Part shown: positions 38,401 through 53,400 of the stretch, in pieces | Numbering within the stretch: the first letter of the stretch is position 1 | How the letters are laid out: each line of letters opens with the position of its first letter | Assembly (NCBI GenBank): GCA_023055355.1 | Contig: JALJCS010000001.1 | Span: 72,333,381 to 72,397,380 of the forward strand | DNA from: Agelaius tricolor | Taxonomy: Eukaryota; Chordata; Aves; Passeriformes; Icteridae | DNA length: 64,000 bases | Reading direction: 5' to 3' | The notes under the pieces: generated by a model | What the model was told of the DNA's origin: nothing | The model's database searches: none | Seen by the model: only the letters and a program-made list of their open reading frames with translations | Program-made: the position numbers and the translations under genes

Positions 38401-41400
38401 GAAACATTCCCACAAAGTGCTTTTGGTAATATTTGTAGTTATCACTGTTCCATGACAGCTGCTTGCACTGACTCACTAGGACTGTAGTGGAAGGCTGTAG
38501 AAGCATTTGTTGATATAATAATGTGGTTTTAGTCAAAGATTAATTTTTTAAAATAAAATTTATACTTGCAAGAAACTTGGGGTTGTTCAACCTGGAGAAG
38601 GCTCCAGAGAGACCTTTCTGGGCTCTTTAGTACTTAAAGAAAGCCTATAAGAAAGGTGGGGAAAAATGCTCTAGCAGGACCTGTTGAGACAGGAGAAGGG
38701 GGGGTGATGGTTTTCAATTAAAAATTGTAGATTTCAAATAGATGTAAGGTAGAATTTTCCTACAAGGGTGGTGGGGCCCTGGCACAGGCTGCCCAGAGAA
38801 GCTGTGGCTGCCTCATCCCTGGGAGTGTCCCAGGCCAGGCTGGATGAGGCTCTGAGCAGCCTGGGCTGGATAAGGATGTTCCTGCTCCTTGCAGGGGTGT
38901 TGGACTGAACCACAGAGTCACAGGCATGGAACAGAAAGGACCTTGAAGATGTAGGTCCAGAGATAAAATACCAAAATACTTGCCAAATACCAAGTGTGCA
39001 AAAAAGAGCAGCGTTCTTGGGTGTGTTAAGGAAAGCAAAAATGAGAATGAAGGGTGAATGTGGATCTTGAATCACTTTGTTAAATGAGATTTTAATCATC
39101 ATGCAGCTACAGGTGTGAATTTGGGGATTTGCTGACATGCAAGGTTTTAGCACATTTGAGACAATGCTGTGTAGAATGCTGAATTTCATAATTGGAGAGG
39201 AAATATAATTTACCAGATAGTAAAGCAACTCTTGAATACAGAAATATGTGAGATTTTCAAGGTTGATTGCCATTTTCTTGCTCAATCTGTGAGAGATAAG
39301 TAAGAAACTGCTTATGTAAACAAAAGTTGCCTTACAATGTAAATTGGGTTCTCTAGAGGGGCCACGGTGATGGTCATAACTCCAGTCAAGAAATTGTTAC
39401 TGTGTTTTTATCACTCTGTAGCCACTGACCATGTGATTATTTTATGGTGGTCTTAATCATTCTGTCATTGATTTTAAAAAGCTGAGAAGTGTTGCAGCTA
39501 CCTGCTTCAAAAGATGTTCAAACAGTGGTATTTAATAGAAGGAAAATGTAATGCTTTTAATATTTTGTCTTCAAAAAAATAGTCAATCTCTCTGAAGTTG
39601 CTGCTGGAAGCTTTAGGAGCATTTTTTCATCTGTTCGAGATAATTTCTATAATCACAACGACATCTTAAGCACTTCCCATTTCTAGCTTAAAATTAGCAC
39701 TATAAAGAAATCTAACTGCTGCTCTAATTTTTGCCTCAGGGTGTAAGTTGTCCTCATTAGTGTCTTGCAGTAATGCTTACAGTGCCCGTTGACTTCTAGG
39801 CATCTGATTCAGATTTACTTCACTTTATTATCAATATCTAATCTAGATTTATTTATACTTATTTAATCAGAAGAAAAAAGAGAGGTATTCTTGAAGTGCA
39901 ATTTCACATGTAACCAGCAAAAAGACTCTTTCATTGACGCCACACTAAAAAAAAAAGGTATATCCTCAAGAGAGAGAAGCAAAACTACAAATTCAGGTGT
40001 GTAGAGGTTGTATCCTAATGCCCTCATATATTTTCTGTTATAAATCTCCCCAGTGAGTTTCTGCTTTGTTTTGGTCTTTTTAACTATTTTTTTTTTCCTC
40101 TACTAAGGAAGCAAGGGTAAAGAATTAAATCTGTACACATGCAAGGAGAAATACAGTTTTGACAGGACCTTCTTAAGAGGAAAAAATAAGTCTGTTTTGG
40201 AAAATGTATTTCTTTATATAGATAAACAAAGATGAGAGATGATTAACATTGTTACTGTGTCTGTATTGGCAAGTATATCAGCTCCTAGTCCCTTCACTTT
40301 GCTGTTACACATTGAAAAACAGTGCAAAACCTCTTGAAATTTTGGATATTCAAAGCTTTGAAATAAGGTTTATGTAGGAAGAGGAAGCCTTTTATGCTAA
40401 CTTTTTTTTTCCAAGTACTGTGGCTTTTAAAGCAAGTTGTTAGTATCTTATTAGAAGAATTATTTATTCCCTTGACTCTCTTTTAGGGAGCAATACAAAC
40501 ACTTGAACAGATTAACAGTTCTTTGGAAGTAGTAATACTCAGCAGAATGTAATTTTAGAAGTGTTTTTCATGTAATAACCTTTTAATGCTGTTTTGAGTG
40601 GTTCCATTCAGAATTTTGGCTAATTCTTGCATTCATTGATTTGAAAAATTAAATATTTGTCAAGAACTTCCTGACTAAAACTTCCTTTTACTTAAAAAAC
40701 AAACCAAATTATTTCTGGCAAGCTGCTTTTCCTGCAAAGGATGCACACCCTGACCTTTATGCAGCAGGTTGCAGCATTTCTGAAAGTCTGTCTGGTTGTG
40801 CCTGGTATTACCAGCACTGTAAACACATTTATTCCCTGTAACTTCTCATTCCTACTCTCAGGCTGTAATATTTTATTCTTCATTAAGTATTGAAAAATGT
40901 GAAGTGGACATTGCATGCTGTTTAAAAAAAAAAAAAAAACAACCCAAAATGTCACTTCTTTGTCAGACAAAACCAAATTATTTCTTTGTTAGCCATCCCA
41001 ATTTTGCTTTTAGAGTGCTGCCAAGACAAGTGTAAGCCTTGAGGGTGCTAACCCTGTGCATGGGAACCTGGGTGACGCTGAATGCCATTTGTTCGCCAGA
41101 GAGCCAGGGGAGGGTTTGGCTCACACAGGGGATGGTGAGGCACATCCTGCCCGGGCTGCAAACAATCAGCAGCCACAGGAAACTGCTCTGCACCAGCTCT
41201 GAAGGACAACAGAGCTTGTTTGAAAGCCAGGCTGAAGCAGTCTGGCTGGGGCATTGTCTCAGCTGGGTTGCACATCTGGGAAGCAGGTTTGTGTTGCACA
41301 ACGTCCTTGCCAAGCTGGTAGGAGCTGGGTGTGTCTAACTTTGCCTCTTGAGAAAGCCAAGCTTTTATTTTGCAAGTAACGTGCTTTATTTCTGAAAGTT

Positions 41401-44400
41401 TTCAGTCTATTTGGTTGTTCACTGGCTTTTTGTTGATTTGGTTTGGTTTTTTTTTCCAGGAGGGCCAAACATCTGGGCCATCACCTCTGAAGAGCGGGCC
41501 AAGCATGACAAGCAGTTTGATAGCCTTAAACCCACGGGAGGTTTCATTACAGGTTGGTCTGAGCTCTGCATTACACATTAACTTCTGTGTACGCATACCT
41601 ATCTCTGCAGAACACTTTTAGAACTGCATCCTATTTCTAGCCCTTTGTTGTGTGACTAATCACCATATTCTTCAGGCAAACAGCCACAGGTTATTAGTAA
41701 ACTTAACAAGCTTTCCTCTCAAGTCTGGCACGGGAATGCTGTTCTGTTTAACCCTGTCACTTCTGCAGCCACCAACTGTGTGCTGCCATTCTGTCTAGTT
41801 TCAGAAACCAGAGAAGATCAGGTGAAATTTGTGCTTATGTGGGAGGCTGCCAGGGAGCACTTCCAGTAGCTGTTCTGGCAGGTGACACCAGACACAGCAG
41901 AAGTGGCTCTCCTCAGTGTGAGGAGAGAATGCTGTGCTGTTAGACATCTTTGTTTGGGAGGAGGAGGCAGGGAGAGGGATGCTGACAGCTTGTCCTTGTT
42001 AGCAACTGCTTGAAATTTGGGCCATTGTGCCTTCAGCAGGGACTGGGTGGACTAATGGCATTTTGCAGGGCCTGCTGTCAGTTCCAGTTGCATTCAGCTG
42101 TGTCTCCTCTGAAACAATTGGGTCACGTTGCTATGCACCTCACAATTTGGAGGTTTTAAATCTAAAATCTGCTTTTGATATCAAGACCCAATTTCATTGG
42201 CAAAGATGTCTTAATTTAAGAATGCCTCATTCTTGGTGGGTGGCTGGGCACTAAGGACCAGCCCTGACAGCTCCTACCTTCCCAGCTATGCAGTAATGCC
42301 CTGTCTAGTTCCTCTACTGGCCCTGCTTTTCCTCTTTTGGGGCTGGAAAGGACTGAGGAGAGAGTGGAAAGTTGTCTGTTTGGAACATGCTAAGTGGCAC
42401 CTAACTCCTGCTTTGGCCAGACAGCACTGGGAGGTTGATGTTTGCCTCCAGCTGGAAACTGTGCAGTGCCAGGAACTACCCTCAGGCCACATCTGGGCTC
42501 TTACCTGCATCTGCATCTGTGGGCTTTGTTATTTATTTGGCAAATGCTTGAAATAAAAGCTTGTGTATGAATATAAGAGAGAGCTGAAAGAGTAATTTGA
42601 AGTCTTAGCTCTAAGCATCTGTAATTCACTCAGATGTAGGCATAAACACCGCTGTCCCTGCTTTGTATGTGTACCAACTGATGTGGAACTTGGTATGGGA
42701 TTGCACAACAGTTCCTATTCCCTTCCTGAAATACTGAAATTGTGGGTGTTGTCTGACAGAAAAGAATATTACTTAGAACTTGATGGTTTTCCTAGTTTTT
42801 CTAGAGACACAATACTGGCTCAGGTTAGATGGGATAGAGAAGAAAAGAAACAGCATTCTTATCCTTTCCTGCATAAGTAATTGGGGCAGGACTAAATTTT
42901 CATTCATTTTTTAATCCATGCATCTTTTAAGATGTTGGCAGCCATCAATTTGTGACCTGTTAAAGTTTTTACAGCTATCTGAAATCACTTCTCAGAGCAA
43001 AGGTTGGGAATTATGGAATACATGGATGTCTGACAATCACTGTCACCAATGTTAAAAGCTGGGAAAAAAGCCCTGGAAAGCTTGGCATCCAGCATGGGGG
43101 TTTATTTCAAAAACCTAATCCCCCAAGAGCATGCTGAGCTCCTCAGAAATCTGTCTCTGGTATAAAAGCCTGTCTTTTTTTCTTTGTTTATCACAGGTGA
43201 TCAAGCACGTACCTTTTTTTTGCAATCGGGTCTGCCATCTTCAATCCTTGCTCAAATATGGTAAGGTATTCTTTATTGTTTGTTTTTTCTAAGATAGGAT
43301 ATTCATAGTATTCAAATGCTACCTTTGCTGTGCTGTGTTTCACAGAGGCTTTCAGTTGAGGTAGAAAGTGTTGTCTGAGTCATTGTTTTAATTTTATTAA
43401 ATACAGAGGAAGGTTTCAGCCCATATGTGGACCAGCAATTAATTAAAACTCAGTAATTTTTACATCTTTCTAATGATGTTATTTCAAATTGGATCATGCT
43501 GAATGCAGCATTTTTAAACTATATTAAGGGCTTGAAGTATGCAAAGTAGAAGACAAGAAAAAAATCTAAAGTCACAAAAAAAGTAGAAGGACAGTTTTGA
43601 TATGTGAGTTACCAAGCAATGCTGTAATACAGGAACTGGAAAAAGTGCTGTTCCTTACAGCATAGATGTGGTGAGTGCAACACTTGAAATGTTTTCTTCT
43701 CTGTAACCCCTCAGTCCTCACTAGAATCCTGTGCTCAGTTTGGAATGTGTGTGCTAAAAGACACATACTGGAGGCTCATAATAATTAAGAACAACTTTAA
43801 GAAAAAATGTTAAAGCAAATAACTAAATGCAAGTTAGTTTTTCCTTCAGCAACTTAGAATCACAGAGTTGTTAAGGTTAGAAAAGTGTTCTGGGATCATC
43901 AAGTCAAACCAGCATCACCACCATGTTTACCATTAAACCTCAATGCCTAGAAAAGAGGGGCAGGGAGATTTTTCTGTGGGGCCTTGGGGTTTTGTACTGA
44001 GCAGTAACAGAATCAAAGGAAAAATGAAGCTTAACATTAGTCTGATTTTTTTTTTCTCCTAATTTTATTTACGTTCTTGTGCTTGGTCCTTGCATGCTTA
44101 AATGTTAATAAAATTTCATATTATCTGTCTGACCAGAAATGTTGAGGTTATGTATGCACTGTTGTGTCTATTTCCTGTTGTATTTATTTGGAGAACTGTG
44201 AGAAGGAAGACAGTGTGAGTATCAGGCTCAGAAAACCGCACCACTGGGAGGTTGATTCACCACTGTGAATTAATGAAGTTTTCATAGCAGTGTATGGTCC
44301 CTTTAGGAGGTTTCTGCATCCTCCTGCATCTTGTTCCAGATTCTTGCATTAATTCCTTACCTTACCAAGGATTAATTTAAAATAATTATTCTGACTGGGA

Positions 44401-47400
44401 GCATAAAGAAAAGCATAGCAGAGGCTTGCAGCAGAGGCAACAACTGTATCCACTGGGCAGGAGACTTCTGCTTTCTCAAAAGCTTTCCTGCTTTCTTGGG
44501 AATTGCATGTTTAATATATAGGAACCTCAAAACTGAACTCTGCAGAAGTGGGTACTCCAACTTCTCAAAGGTAAGAAAGTTATCCTAAGTTGAAAATTTA
44601 CTTTGCAGTAAGTTTCTTGTTTTCCTGTGAAAAAACAGTAAATAAATCTAGTAGGAAAGCCTCTCATAGACCAAAAATGTTATATTTCTGTTTCTTTTCT
44701 AATTTTATTTTATTTTGTTTTGTTTTAAGGACGCTCTCGGACCTGAACAAGGATGGAAAAATGGATCAGCTGGAGTTCTCTATAGCTATGAAACTCATCA
44801 AGCTGAAATTGCAAGGACAGCACTTGCCTTCAGTTCTCCCTCCTGTCATGAAACAAACTCCAGTGTTTTCACCACTAATGTCAGCTCGCTTTGGTACTTA
44901 TGAATATATAATTACTTAGTGTTCAGAGGTAAAAAAACCACAGTTAATTGCAGCCAAATAAAAGCATTAATCTGACCATGAAAGTTTAGTGAATCAGTGT
45001 GAAACAAGAAAAAAAGGATATTCTGATTTAGGAAATTCACCGGGTCACTTTCTTGATATATTTGAAAATTTGATTCTTTAAAACCTTTTAATAGAGAAAA
45101 ACATTTATTCAGTTTTGACAAAAAGGCCACTCACATCTACTGTCTGCCTTGCAGGCTCTCATTTTGTACTGGTGATCTTTTTTTTTTCTTCCTCCTACTC
45201 AGTCACGTATTTATACGTGGGGGTTTTAAAGTTAAATTTAGGCAAAGGTCAGAGTTTTGGTAGAACAGCTGTTTTACATATTTTTTCAAAGTGAATCAGA
45301 CTGTTTTGGTTATATGATTAACTGAATAGAATTACTTTGACTCTTCTTTTTTTATATAGTGTTTGGGGATTCAGTGCATGCTTGCTATTGTGTTATTTTA
45401 TAGCATAAAATATCCACAATGACTTAGGCTGGATTACAAAATACACATACACTTCTATGATGAAATTAAATGTATGCATATATTAATTACATACATGATT
45501 TAAAATGTCTGCCCATCACCAAATCTCGTGTGTTTGTCTACAAGGGCATGCATTTACAGGGAGCTGTGTATGGCTTACACTTACCTCTACAACTTCCCAT
45601 CATCTCAGCAGCACTGTTGTGTTCCACAAGGTGCAGCCAGTAATTCAAGTGCCCTAATTTGCCTCAGGCAGCTGCCTCTAGAAACCCTTTGCTAAGCATG
45701 GGTACTAATAAGGACTTTTCACCCCTGTGGATTCTTCCAAGGCTGATAGTTGGAAGAGACTTAGTTCAGAAACAGCAGCAGCTTTTCCCCATGGAGGATT
45801 GTCACAGCTTTTGAGGTTGTAATTCTCTCTCAGGGGCCAGGCTTGTTGAAGAAATAGGTATAGCTGCAATTATAGAAAACCAGATCTTACTCTGTTGTGA
45901 AAATAGTAGCTAAGCCTACCTTGAGAATGAATTTGCTTGTCAAGATTTTTCTTTTTAAATTCCTGTTCTTCAGTGTATTTTCCCCTGTGAGCTGTCTTGC
46001 CTAAATTTAGCAAAAAAGTAAATATTGCACATGAGCATCTATTTTACCTCATTGTATTCCAGACACCAGTTGCTTTGTGTAGTTTTGACCCACATAAGGG
46101 ACCCAGTTTCTTGCTGAAGCCTCTGCAGTGTTAAAGCCTGAATTATTGGATTTTGCTCTAGGAATGGGTAGCATGCCAAATCTGTCCATGCCCACGTCTG
46201 TGTCTGCGATCGCACCGTTAGCTCCCATGGCTCTGACCTCCATGACTTCCATTCCTCCCCTGGTTATCTCTGCTCCCCTGGTGCCTTCTGTCAGTACCTC
46301 CTCGTTGCCAAATGGAACATCCAGCCTTCTGCAGCCTTTGTCTGTTCCTTTCTCCTCAAGTGAGTATAGCACAGTCCAGTACTTGCTCTCAGAATTGTGA
46401 ATCTTATTTTGTCTGTGGCTAATTTCAGACAGGAGTCCTAATACATGCATGAGAGTTAAAAAAAAAACAACAAAAAATCTCCAGAAAGCTCTACAAATGG
46501 TTTTTCTCCAAAGTTCACATCTGTTAATTCTGTTCTAACTAGTTAATCATAACAACAAGACACTGATTAGCTTTTCTTACTTCTGTCAAAGTGAATGTTG
46601 ATTATGAAGCATTATCTTATACCCAGTTGCTTTATAATTCTGGGGTTAATTTTTTGTTTCTTCTTCTTCCAGCGCTGCCTCATACTGGTTCTTTAGGCCC
46701 CATGGCAGGAGGATTTGGTGGTTCCAGTATGCAGAAGGCACAGTCACTAATTGATTTAGGATCTAGCAGGTATGGAAGTTAAGTTTAAAATTGTTGTATC
46801 TTACACTAAAGTAGTATACCTTCCAAAACTTGCAGAGCATTTCTGTTCTCAAAGTACATTTGTTAAAAATTAGTCAATATAATATGACCTGTCAAGTATA
46901 AAAACAGATTTTGTTTTTATATGCACAGGAAGTAATTTTCAGTAAATTGACAAAATATCCAAAATAGGTGAGGAGTTGAGATGAGCAGTGCCAAAAAAGA
47001 AGGGAATGTACCTCATTAGTAAAGAGAAACAAGCCTTGCTAAGTGGTTATAAAAGCAATGTTTGTGCATTATGTGCTCATTCATTATAGAGGGCACCATG
47101 TCATCAGCAGGCATGTTAGAATAGGATTTTTTATCAATATTTATCTGTGAATTTGCTTTATGAATAATAGAAGATTATGAATCTTTATAATCAACTGCTC
47201 TGGTTCACTGATTTTAGGGCTTTGCCATAGAGGGACTTGCACATAGTGAGGGACTGGGCTTATGTATCCGGTTGGGCATCCAGGGGTGTCTCCCAAAGGA
47301 TGGTACCAAGGGTATCTCCACCCCAGCTCAGTTCCATGAGTGACTCAAAGGCTCTTGCACCTCCCTGCTGCCTGTTCAGGGCACGTGGGGTGCATGATCT

Positions 47401-50400
47401 GGGCTCCTCACACACCTGATGTCAGCAGATGTCCTGTAAGGTGACTGTAAGCATGGCATGTGCCTGGAAACATCTTTTTTTTTTTTTTTTTTTGGTTGGT
47501 TGTCTTTTTTGGATTGCAAAGCCTTCTGTTGCTGGTGCTGTACAAAGGAGCCCTTCTCCAGTGTTATTGTTGGCAGCATTGTCACCATCATGTTGTCTTA
47601 TTCCATGCAGGGAATGTCAATCCAGCATTGTGCTGGAGAGGTTTTGTTTCTGTCAGCATTCTCAATTGCCTTGGATAGCACTTCAAAGAGTTTGGTTTTT
47701 TTACTTGACAGACCGGGGATCACCTTTAACAAGGCAGGCTGAATTCAGCTCTCCTGAGTTTGTCTGATTTTCAGAGATGGGACACTGAAAATGCTGGGAG
47801 TTTAGATGGAAGTTTGATGGGTTTATCTAAACCCTCCATCAGGACTATTCTGCAGAAACTGACTGAGTTGGAAGAGCTCCACTCAGCATGTCATTGTCAC
47901 AGAAAGAAGAGGTAGAGCTGGAATATGGTGATTTAAACAGCTTTAGAAGCTATGGGTTCATCAGATCCATTTTTATTCTCATGTTTAATCATTAACATGC
48001 CTCTTAAAGTTACTTAAACAATGACCCAACAGTCTTGGGATAGTGGAGGTGTTTTCCTGTGGTTTCCTCTACTATTATTCTGCAGTGGTAGAAGGATCAA
48101 TTATGTGCATTAGTGCCTGTGATACCAAAGGAAAATGATTTTCTAATCCACATGTTTCCTTACAAATATATCCCTACTTTGGCTGTAAAATTCCATATTT
48201 GTGATGAAATTATTTATAGCAAGTTAGCAGAGGTAAAACATGGTGGAAGTTGTTTCATGTTACTGGAACATTCTATGTATCTTCTGTTCCAATGCCTCTT
48301 TTTTAAACCAAGTGATTTAGAGTTATTTCTTTATCTCTTTTTCTCTTTTGGTTTTCTTTTAATATTTGGTTGGTTGGTTTGGTTTGTTTTTTTTTTGCTT
48401 TGTTTTGTTTTGAAATTATATTGCAGTTCAAATTCTTCCTCTAGTGCATCACTAGCTGGGAATTCACCAAAGATTACATCCTCAGACTGGGCAGTTCCTC
48501 AGGCCTCCAGATTAAAATACAGACAGAAATTTAACAGTCTTGATAAAAGCATGAGTGGATATTTATCAGGTGAGTATGACTTTTGGTATGGACTGGGAAA
48601 ACCAGAGTGTTTCCTGCCTCTGAACATCACAGGCTGAGGGATGGAATCCCAGCTTGGGATTTGACTTCCATGTGAAATAAAAGCTGAAATGTTGGTGTTC
48701 AGACCTGTGCAGGAGAGAGTGGATTTCAGCCAGCAAGGAGTGGAAATAACCATCAGTTCATTGGCTTGGGCTTTGTGTTAGACCTGGAGGAGCCAAACAC
48801 ACTGGGGAAGCTACAGCAGCTGTGGCAGGGAAGAGGAGAAGCCTGGAGTGGTGGGACCTGACTAGAGGAGCCTGAGAACCACAAGGCTGTGGAGTTCTGC
48901 TCTGTAAAGTCAGCAGGCATTTTTCAAACATCACTCCTTAGACTGAGGCTCTTTCTTGTGACACTGGGGGACATTCACCATCATTTTTGTGCCGTGTGCT
49001 CCTGTATCAGTCAATGCTCAGATACTTGGGCTTTGTCTTTTGAAAGAACACAGCTTGGAAAAGACTGCAGAACTGCAGCCACTGCTTGGAGTTTTTCCAA
49101 AGTAATTTAAGAGAGTCCTTGTTGATTTCCAGTGACATCTGTGCTGGGCCACAGCATTATGGTGGCTTCAGAAGACTTCATACCAAGTAAATACAAGAGG
49201 AGGGTTTTACAGAAGTTCTTACAAAATGGGATTCCTCAGTGCAGTGAGTAGAGAGAGTGCTCAGAGAGCAGCCAGGAGGTGCAAAGTCACTATGTGTGTT
49301 TTGTGTCTGCATTAGATTTCCCATTTTGAATGAGCACTCTGCCTCACTTCCCTTGCCTACAAAAGAGCAGGACAATTCTTTGTTTAAGGAAAGGGTCTCA
49401 ATGTTTCAATCTTGTTCAGTTGATTTTGGACTGAAGGTTTCCTCCACCTGCCTAGAAATGTATCAGATTCTTTGCTACCAAGGAGAGCTCTCCAGGTGAT
49501 AGCTCAAGGTTTAGGCAAACAGTCAGCTGTGCTGTTGTGACAGCTGTGGGGATTACCATAAATACCCATTTTTCATGTCAGCTTTTCTGTTAGGTGCTCT
49601 GGGTGGAAAAAGGTACAGGAGAATACTTACATCTTCATTGTGTTCAGGTTATAATGCCTGTTGTTAAGCTTGGAAGTAAAACCAACTGATGAAAATGGAT
49701 TAGATTAATATTAAAAATAAACATGCCCCAGTTCATGACCCATTTTTTGCCTCATGTGAACCTTTGAATGAAGTATTTATTTTAATAAAAATCTTCTACG
49801 CTTTCTCTAAGGATTTCAAGCAAGGAATGCCCTTCTGCAATCAAATCTTTCACAGACTCAGCTGGCTACTATTTGGTGAGTTTAGTTACTGATGCAAAAT
49901 CTTCATGGTGTTAAGAGAAGAAATGTACTTTATTAAATAAATGATAGAGATACCACAGATCTAAAATCATAAACAGAAACTGAGCTGCTAGTTAAACTAA
50001 GTTTGTTCACTAGTTACATTTCTAAAAGACACCTTGAGATAATTCAGTTTTCCATTCTTTGTGTGTGTTTGTTAAACTCTGTAATAGAAGATGCTAACTT
50101 CAATTTCTGACCCAGGTTCTAGATTTCTGAAATCTAGGTTGTTAGTTTTAAAGTATGGAGGAAGATTAAAAATTAAGTAACCCTTCAATTTTTTTGAGTT
50201 TTACTGCAGTTTCCATAAAGATATCTGCATATTGCATGTGTTTTAAGACTTGCCTTTATCGTGCTGATGAAAGTGGTGAGAGTTGTCTGAAGGCTTGAAT
50301 GATCTGCTCTGCTAGACATGGCAGTTTAGGTTACACCTTCAGACATAACTCAGATGTTATACATGAAATTTAGTGGCTCAGAAGAATTCACAACAGCTTT

Positions 50401-53400
50401 ACATCTCCTCTTGAGTTCCCTTTCTTCTTCCTCTGTCCCTGGACAGTCATTTGTGTCTGTAGCAGCAGCAAAGCTCAGCTTGTTTGGTTTCATTCTGTGA
50501 AGATAAATGTGGGCTGTGGGGTTGTATTGCTCCTCTCTGGAGTCTGGGGCATAAATCAGGTGTGCAGTGTTTCTTTTCCTTCTGGGTGTGTATCCTGAAG
50601 GTATCAGTAGCCAATGCAAGGAGTTCTGTGTTCCCCTGTAGAGAGAAATAACAGCCCAAATTTCAGTTTTGCCCTAAGAAATTACCAATATTTCTACTGG
50701 GTGCTTATTAGTGGTAATTACTGAAATAATGGTGCTGTTACGTGTGAGTAGTGCTGGTGTGTGAACATAACAAAATTTCATCATCTCCTGCTTTTGTTTT
50801 TCACTGTGTGTGTGTGATGGGTTTTTTTTTTTTTTTGGTGTTTGTTTTGTTGTTTCCTTTTTGTTTTTCATAGGTTTTTTTTTTTTAACTGCTTTTTAAA
50901 TGAACTGTGTTTTTACTAAGCATTTTGCTTTCGTGCAGTCTAACGACACATTTCAGCAATTCTGTCTCCATAGTCGATTCTTTGAGAGAGGCTCCTGCTT
51001 TCTTGCATTTCACTGGATTCACAAACACACACACCCCACCAGCCCCCCCCCAGCTTGTTGGAAACAGTTTGTAGGCTCATATGATCTCCTGCTCCTTAGA
51101 AGGGAGTAGGTGATCCTTTTCCTACCCTCTGCAAGTTACTCTGCACCAGCTTGTGCCTTCCCTGCACTGTCAAGGAGACACAAGGAGAAAAAAGAATTCT
51201 ATGCAAAGCTCCCTCTTGTAGAGTTTGATGTAATTTTATGTAATGCTTTCTTTGGCTTCAAAAAATAATTGAAAAAGTGATTTCTAGCATTTTGAGCTGG
51301 TTAAGAACAGTCCTGGTTTCACTTTCCAGCTCTTCTATTTGTGATGCAGTAAAACAAGAGATACTTCTTACTTTCAGTGTTTTATGGAAATGTAGGAGGA
51401 TTGGGTTTGTTCAGGCTGGAGAAGAGAATGTTTCAGTGAAGCTGAAAAGAAAGCTTCACCTGAAAATAGCCAAAGAAAGATGGAGAGAGTTTATTTTCAA
51501 GGGCCTGTAGAGACAGGACAAGGAGGAATGGCTTCAAACTGTAAAAGAGCAGGTTTAGATTGGATATTAGGAAGAAATTCTGTACTGTAAGGATGGTGAG
51601 GCACTGGAACAGGCTGCCCAGAGGAGCTGTGGATTCTCAATCCGTGGAAGTGTTCATAGCCAAGCTGGATGGAGCTTGGAGCAACCTGGGCTAATGGAAG
51701 GTGTCCCTGTCCATTGCAGGGGGTTGGAACTGGATGATCTTTAAGGTCCCTTGCAACCCAAACCACTCCATGATTCCATGATCTGAATAACAGTACATGA
51801 TTAAACCAAATAATATCTCCTTTCATCAGTCATTTATGTTATTAATTGTAAGTATTTTTACCAAAACATTCCACAGGAATTGTCAGTTTTAAAAATTGTT
51901 TTTCCACAGTGCCTTGTTTCAGCTGTAATTTGCGAGTGATTGTGGTGTTTGGTTCTAATTGGTGCTGCTGCTGAACCCCTGCAGGTCCCTGGCTGATATA
52001 GATGGAGATGGGCAGCTGAAAGCTGATGAGTTTGTGTTGGCCATGCACCTCACAGACATGGCCAAAGCTGGGCAGCCACTGCCCCTGACTCTGCCCCTTG
52101 AGCTGGTGCCACCTTCTTTCAGGTAATCACTGAGGGCGGTGAAATGTAATGTATTTAACACAACTGTGCTGTTCCTCTAACAATGGTGGGGTGGGGTTGT
52201 TTTCCCCTCCAGGAGTGGAAAATATACTGAAAATATAAATGGAACTCTGCCATCTTATCAACCTGTGCAAGAGGAGGAGCCACAGAAAAAACAGCCAGGT
52301 AAAAAACAGGGTTCATGTTCTCAATGTATGGGGCTGGTTTTGAAGGGCACTGAAACTTTTAGGAAGTGGAAGAAGGAATGCAATCCATGGAGAGCTTCAT
52401 TTCAGGAGCTAGATCCCTTTTAACTTGGATGGTAGGAAGCTTGTTGAGTGGATGTAGCCAGCCTGTTTCATCCAATAGAATTGAGAAGGCAGTGACAAGG
52501 GGCTATTTTTAGCTGTAGGAGAGGAAAAGTGTGCTGATTAATAATGTATTCTGGAAAATAAACCCTTCATGGCCAGACACTGCTGTGCTACTGCAAATTT
52601 CTTTTTCATTTGAAAGTTCCTGGCATTACTGGCCATTCTGAAAGCAGCGGGGTCCAGAGTAGTTCAGTTCTCTGCAAACTGGAAGCAGTTTGGACATAAC
52701 ATAAATTCTCCTACTGACAATGTTACAGGGACACTGCAAGACAAAACTTGCCTTTCCTTTTGGAAGGGTGGTTGCGGGGGCCTAAACCATTCCTTTGTGT
52801 CTCTTTTCATCCTTGTGTGCAGTAATTGAGCTTGATCCTGTTTTGGTTACTCATAGTTTTAGCTCCAGGAACTCTTACAGGGAGCACCCTTAAAAACTAA
52901 GCTCTTTATCCATGTGTTAATGTTTCCTGCACATTGGAAAACCTTTCTAACAGCAGAGAGTTTTCTCCCAGCTTATAAAAGCTGTTCTTTTATGTTTTCC
53001 TCTAGCATTCTTTCCTCTTTCATTCTTTAGAGTGAAAGGCTTTCCTGTAACATTCAAGTCATTTTCGTGGTCATTTTTAAACTGGAACTTTTTCTTCTTT
53101 TATTTTTTTTCCCAGTTGGAATATACTTAGGAAAACTTAGAGGTATTTTTGAAGAGAAAAATAAAAATAATACTTTAACAAATGGAAGATGCTTACATCA
53201 TCCATGACTGAACAACCTGAGCTTGCCAAAAAGTTTCTATCTTTAGTGGCATAACTGAAGTCCTTGTTTGAGAGTGGTGTTTTGCACAGGGCAGAAATAA
53301 CAACCTTTCCTTCTTTTAGTGACATTTGAGGACAAAAGGAAAGCCAACTATGAGAGGGGAAATATGGAGCTGGAAAAACGCCGACAGGTCCTGCTGGAGC

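Larger units (their letters stand above)
23404..41459. other. ITSN2 intron 2
   Basis: At 18.1 kb this is the largest intron. It holds two CR1 copies (about 32770-33265 and 38570-38910), a GATAT-type repeat (30874-30956), a T/G-rich tract (33735-33895) and two short tandem duplications (25630-25667, 37632-37681). No protein-coding exon or structural RNA was recognised; open frames are short and random in composition. Confidence 0.6.

Noticed and set aside
40978..41338. Open frames on both strands just before ITSN2 exon 3
   Set aside because: GC is slightly raised, but no acceptor/donor pair and no protein-family match were seen.
48113..48637. 174-codon open frame running into ITSN2 exon 8
   Set aside because: Only its end (48427-48569) is exon; the rest is open intron sequence ending in a T-rich tract.
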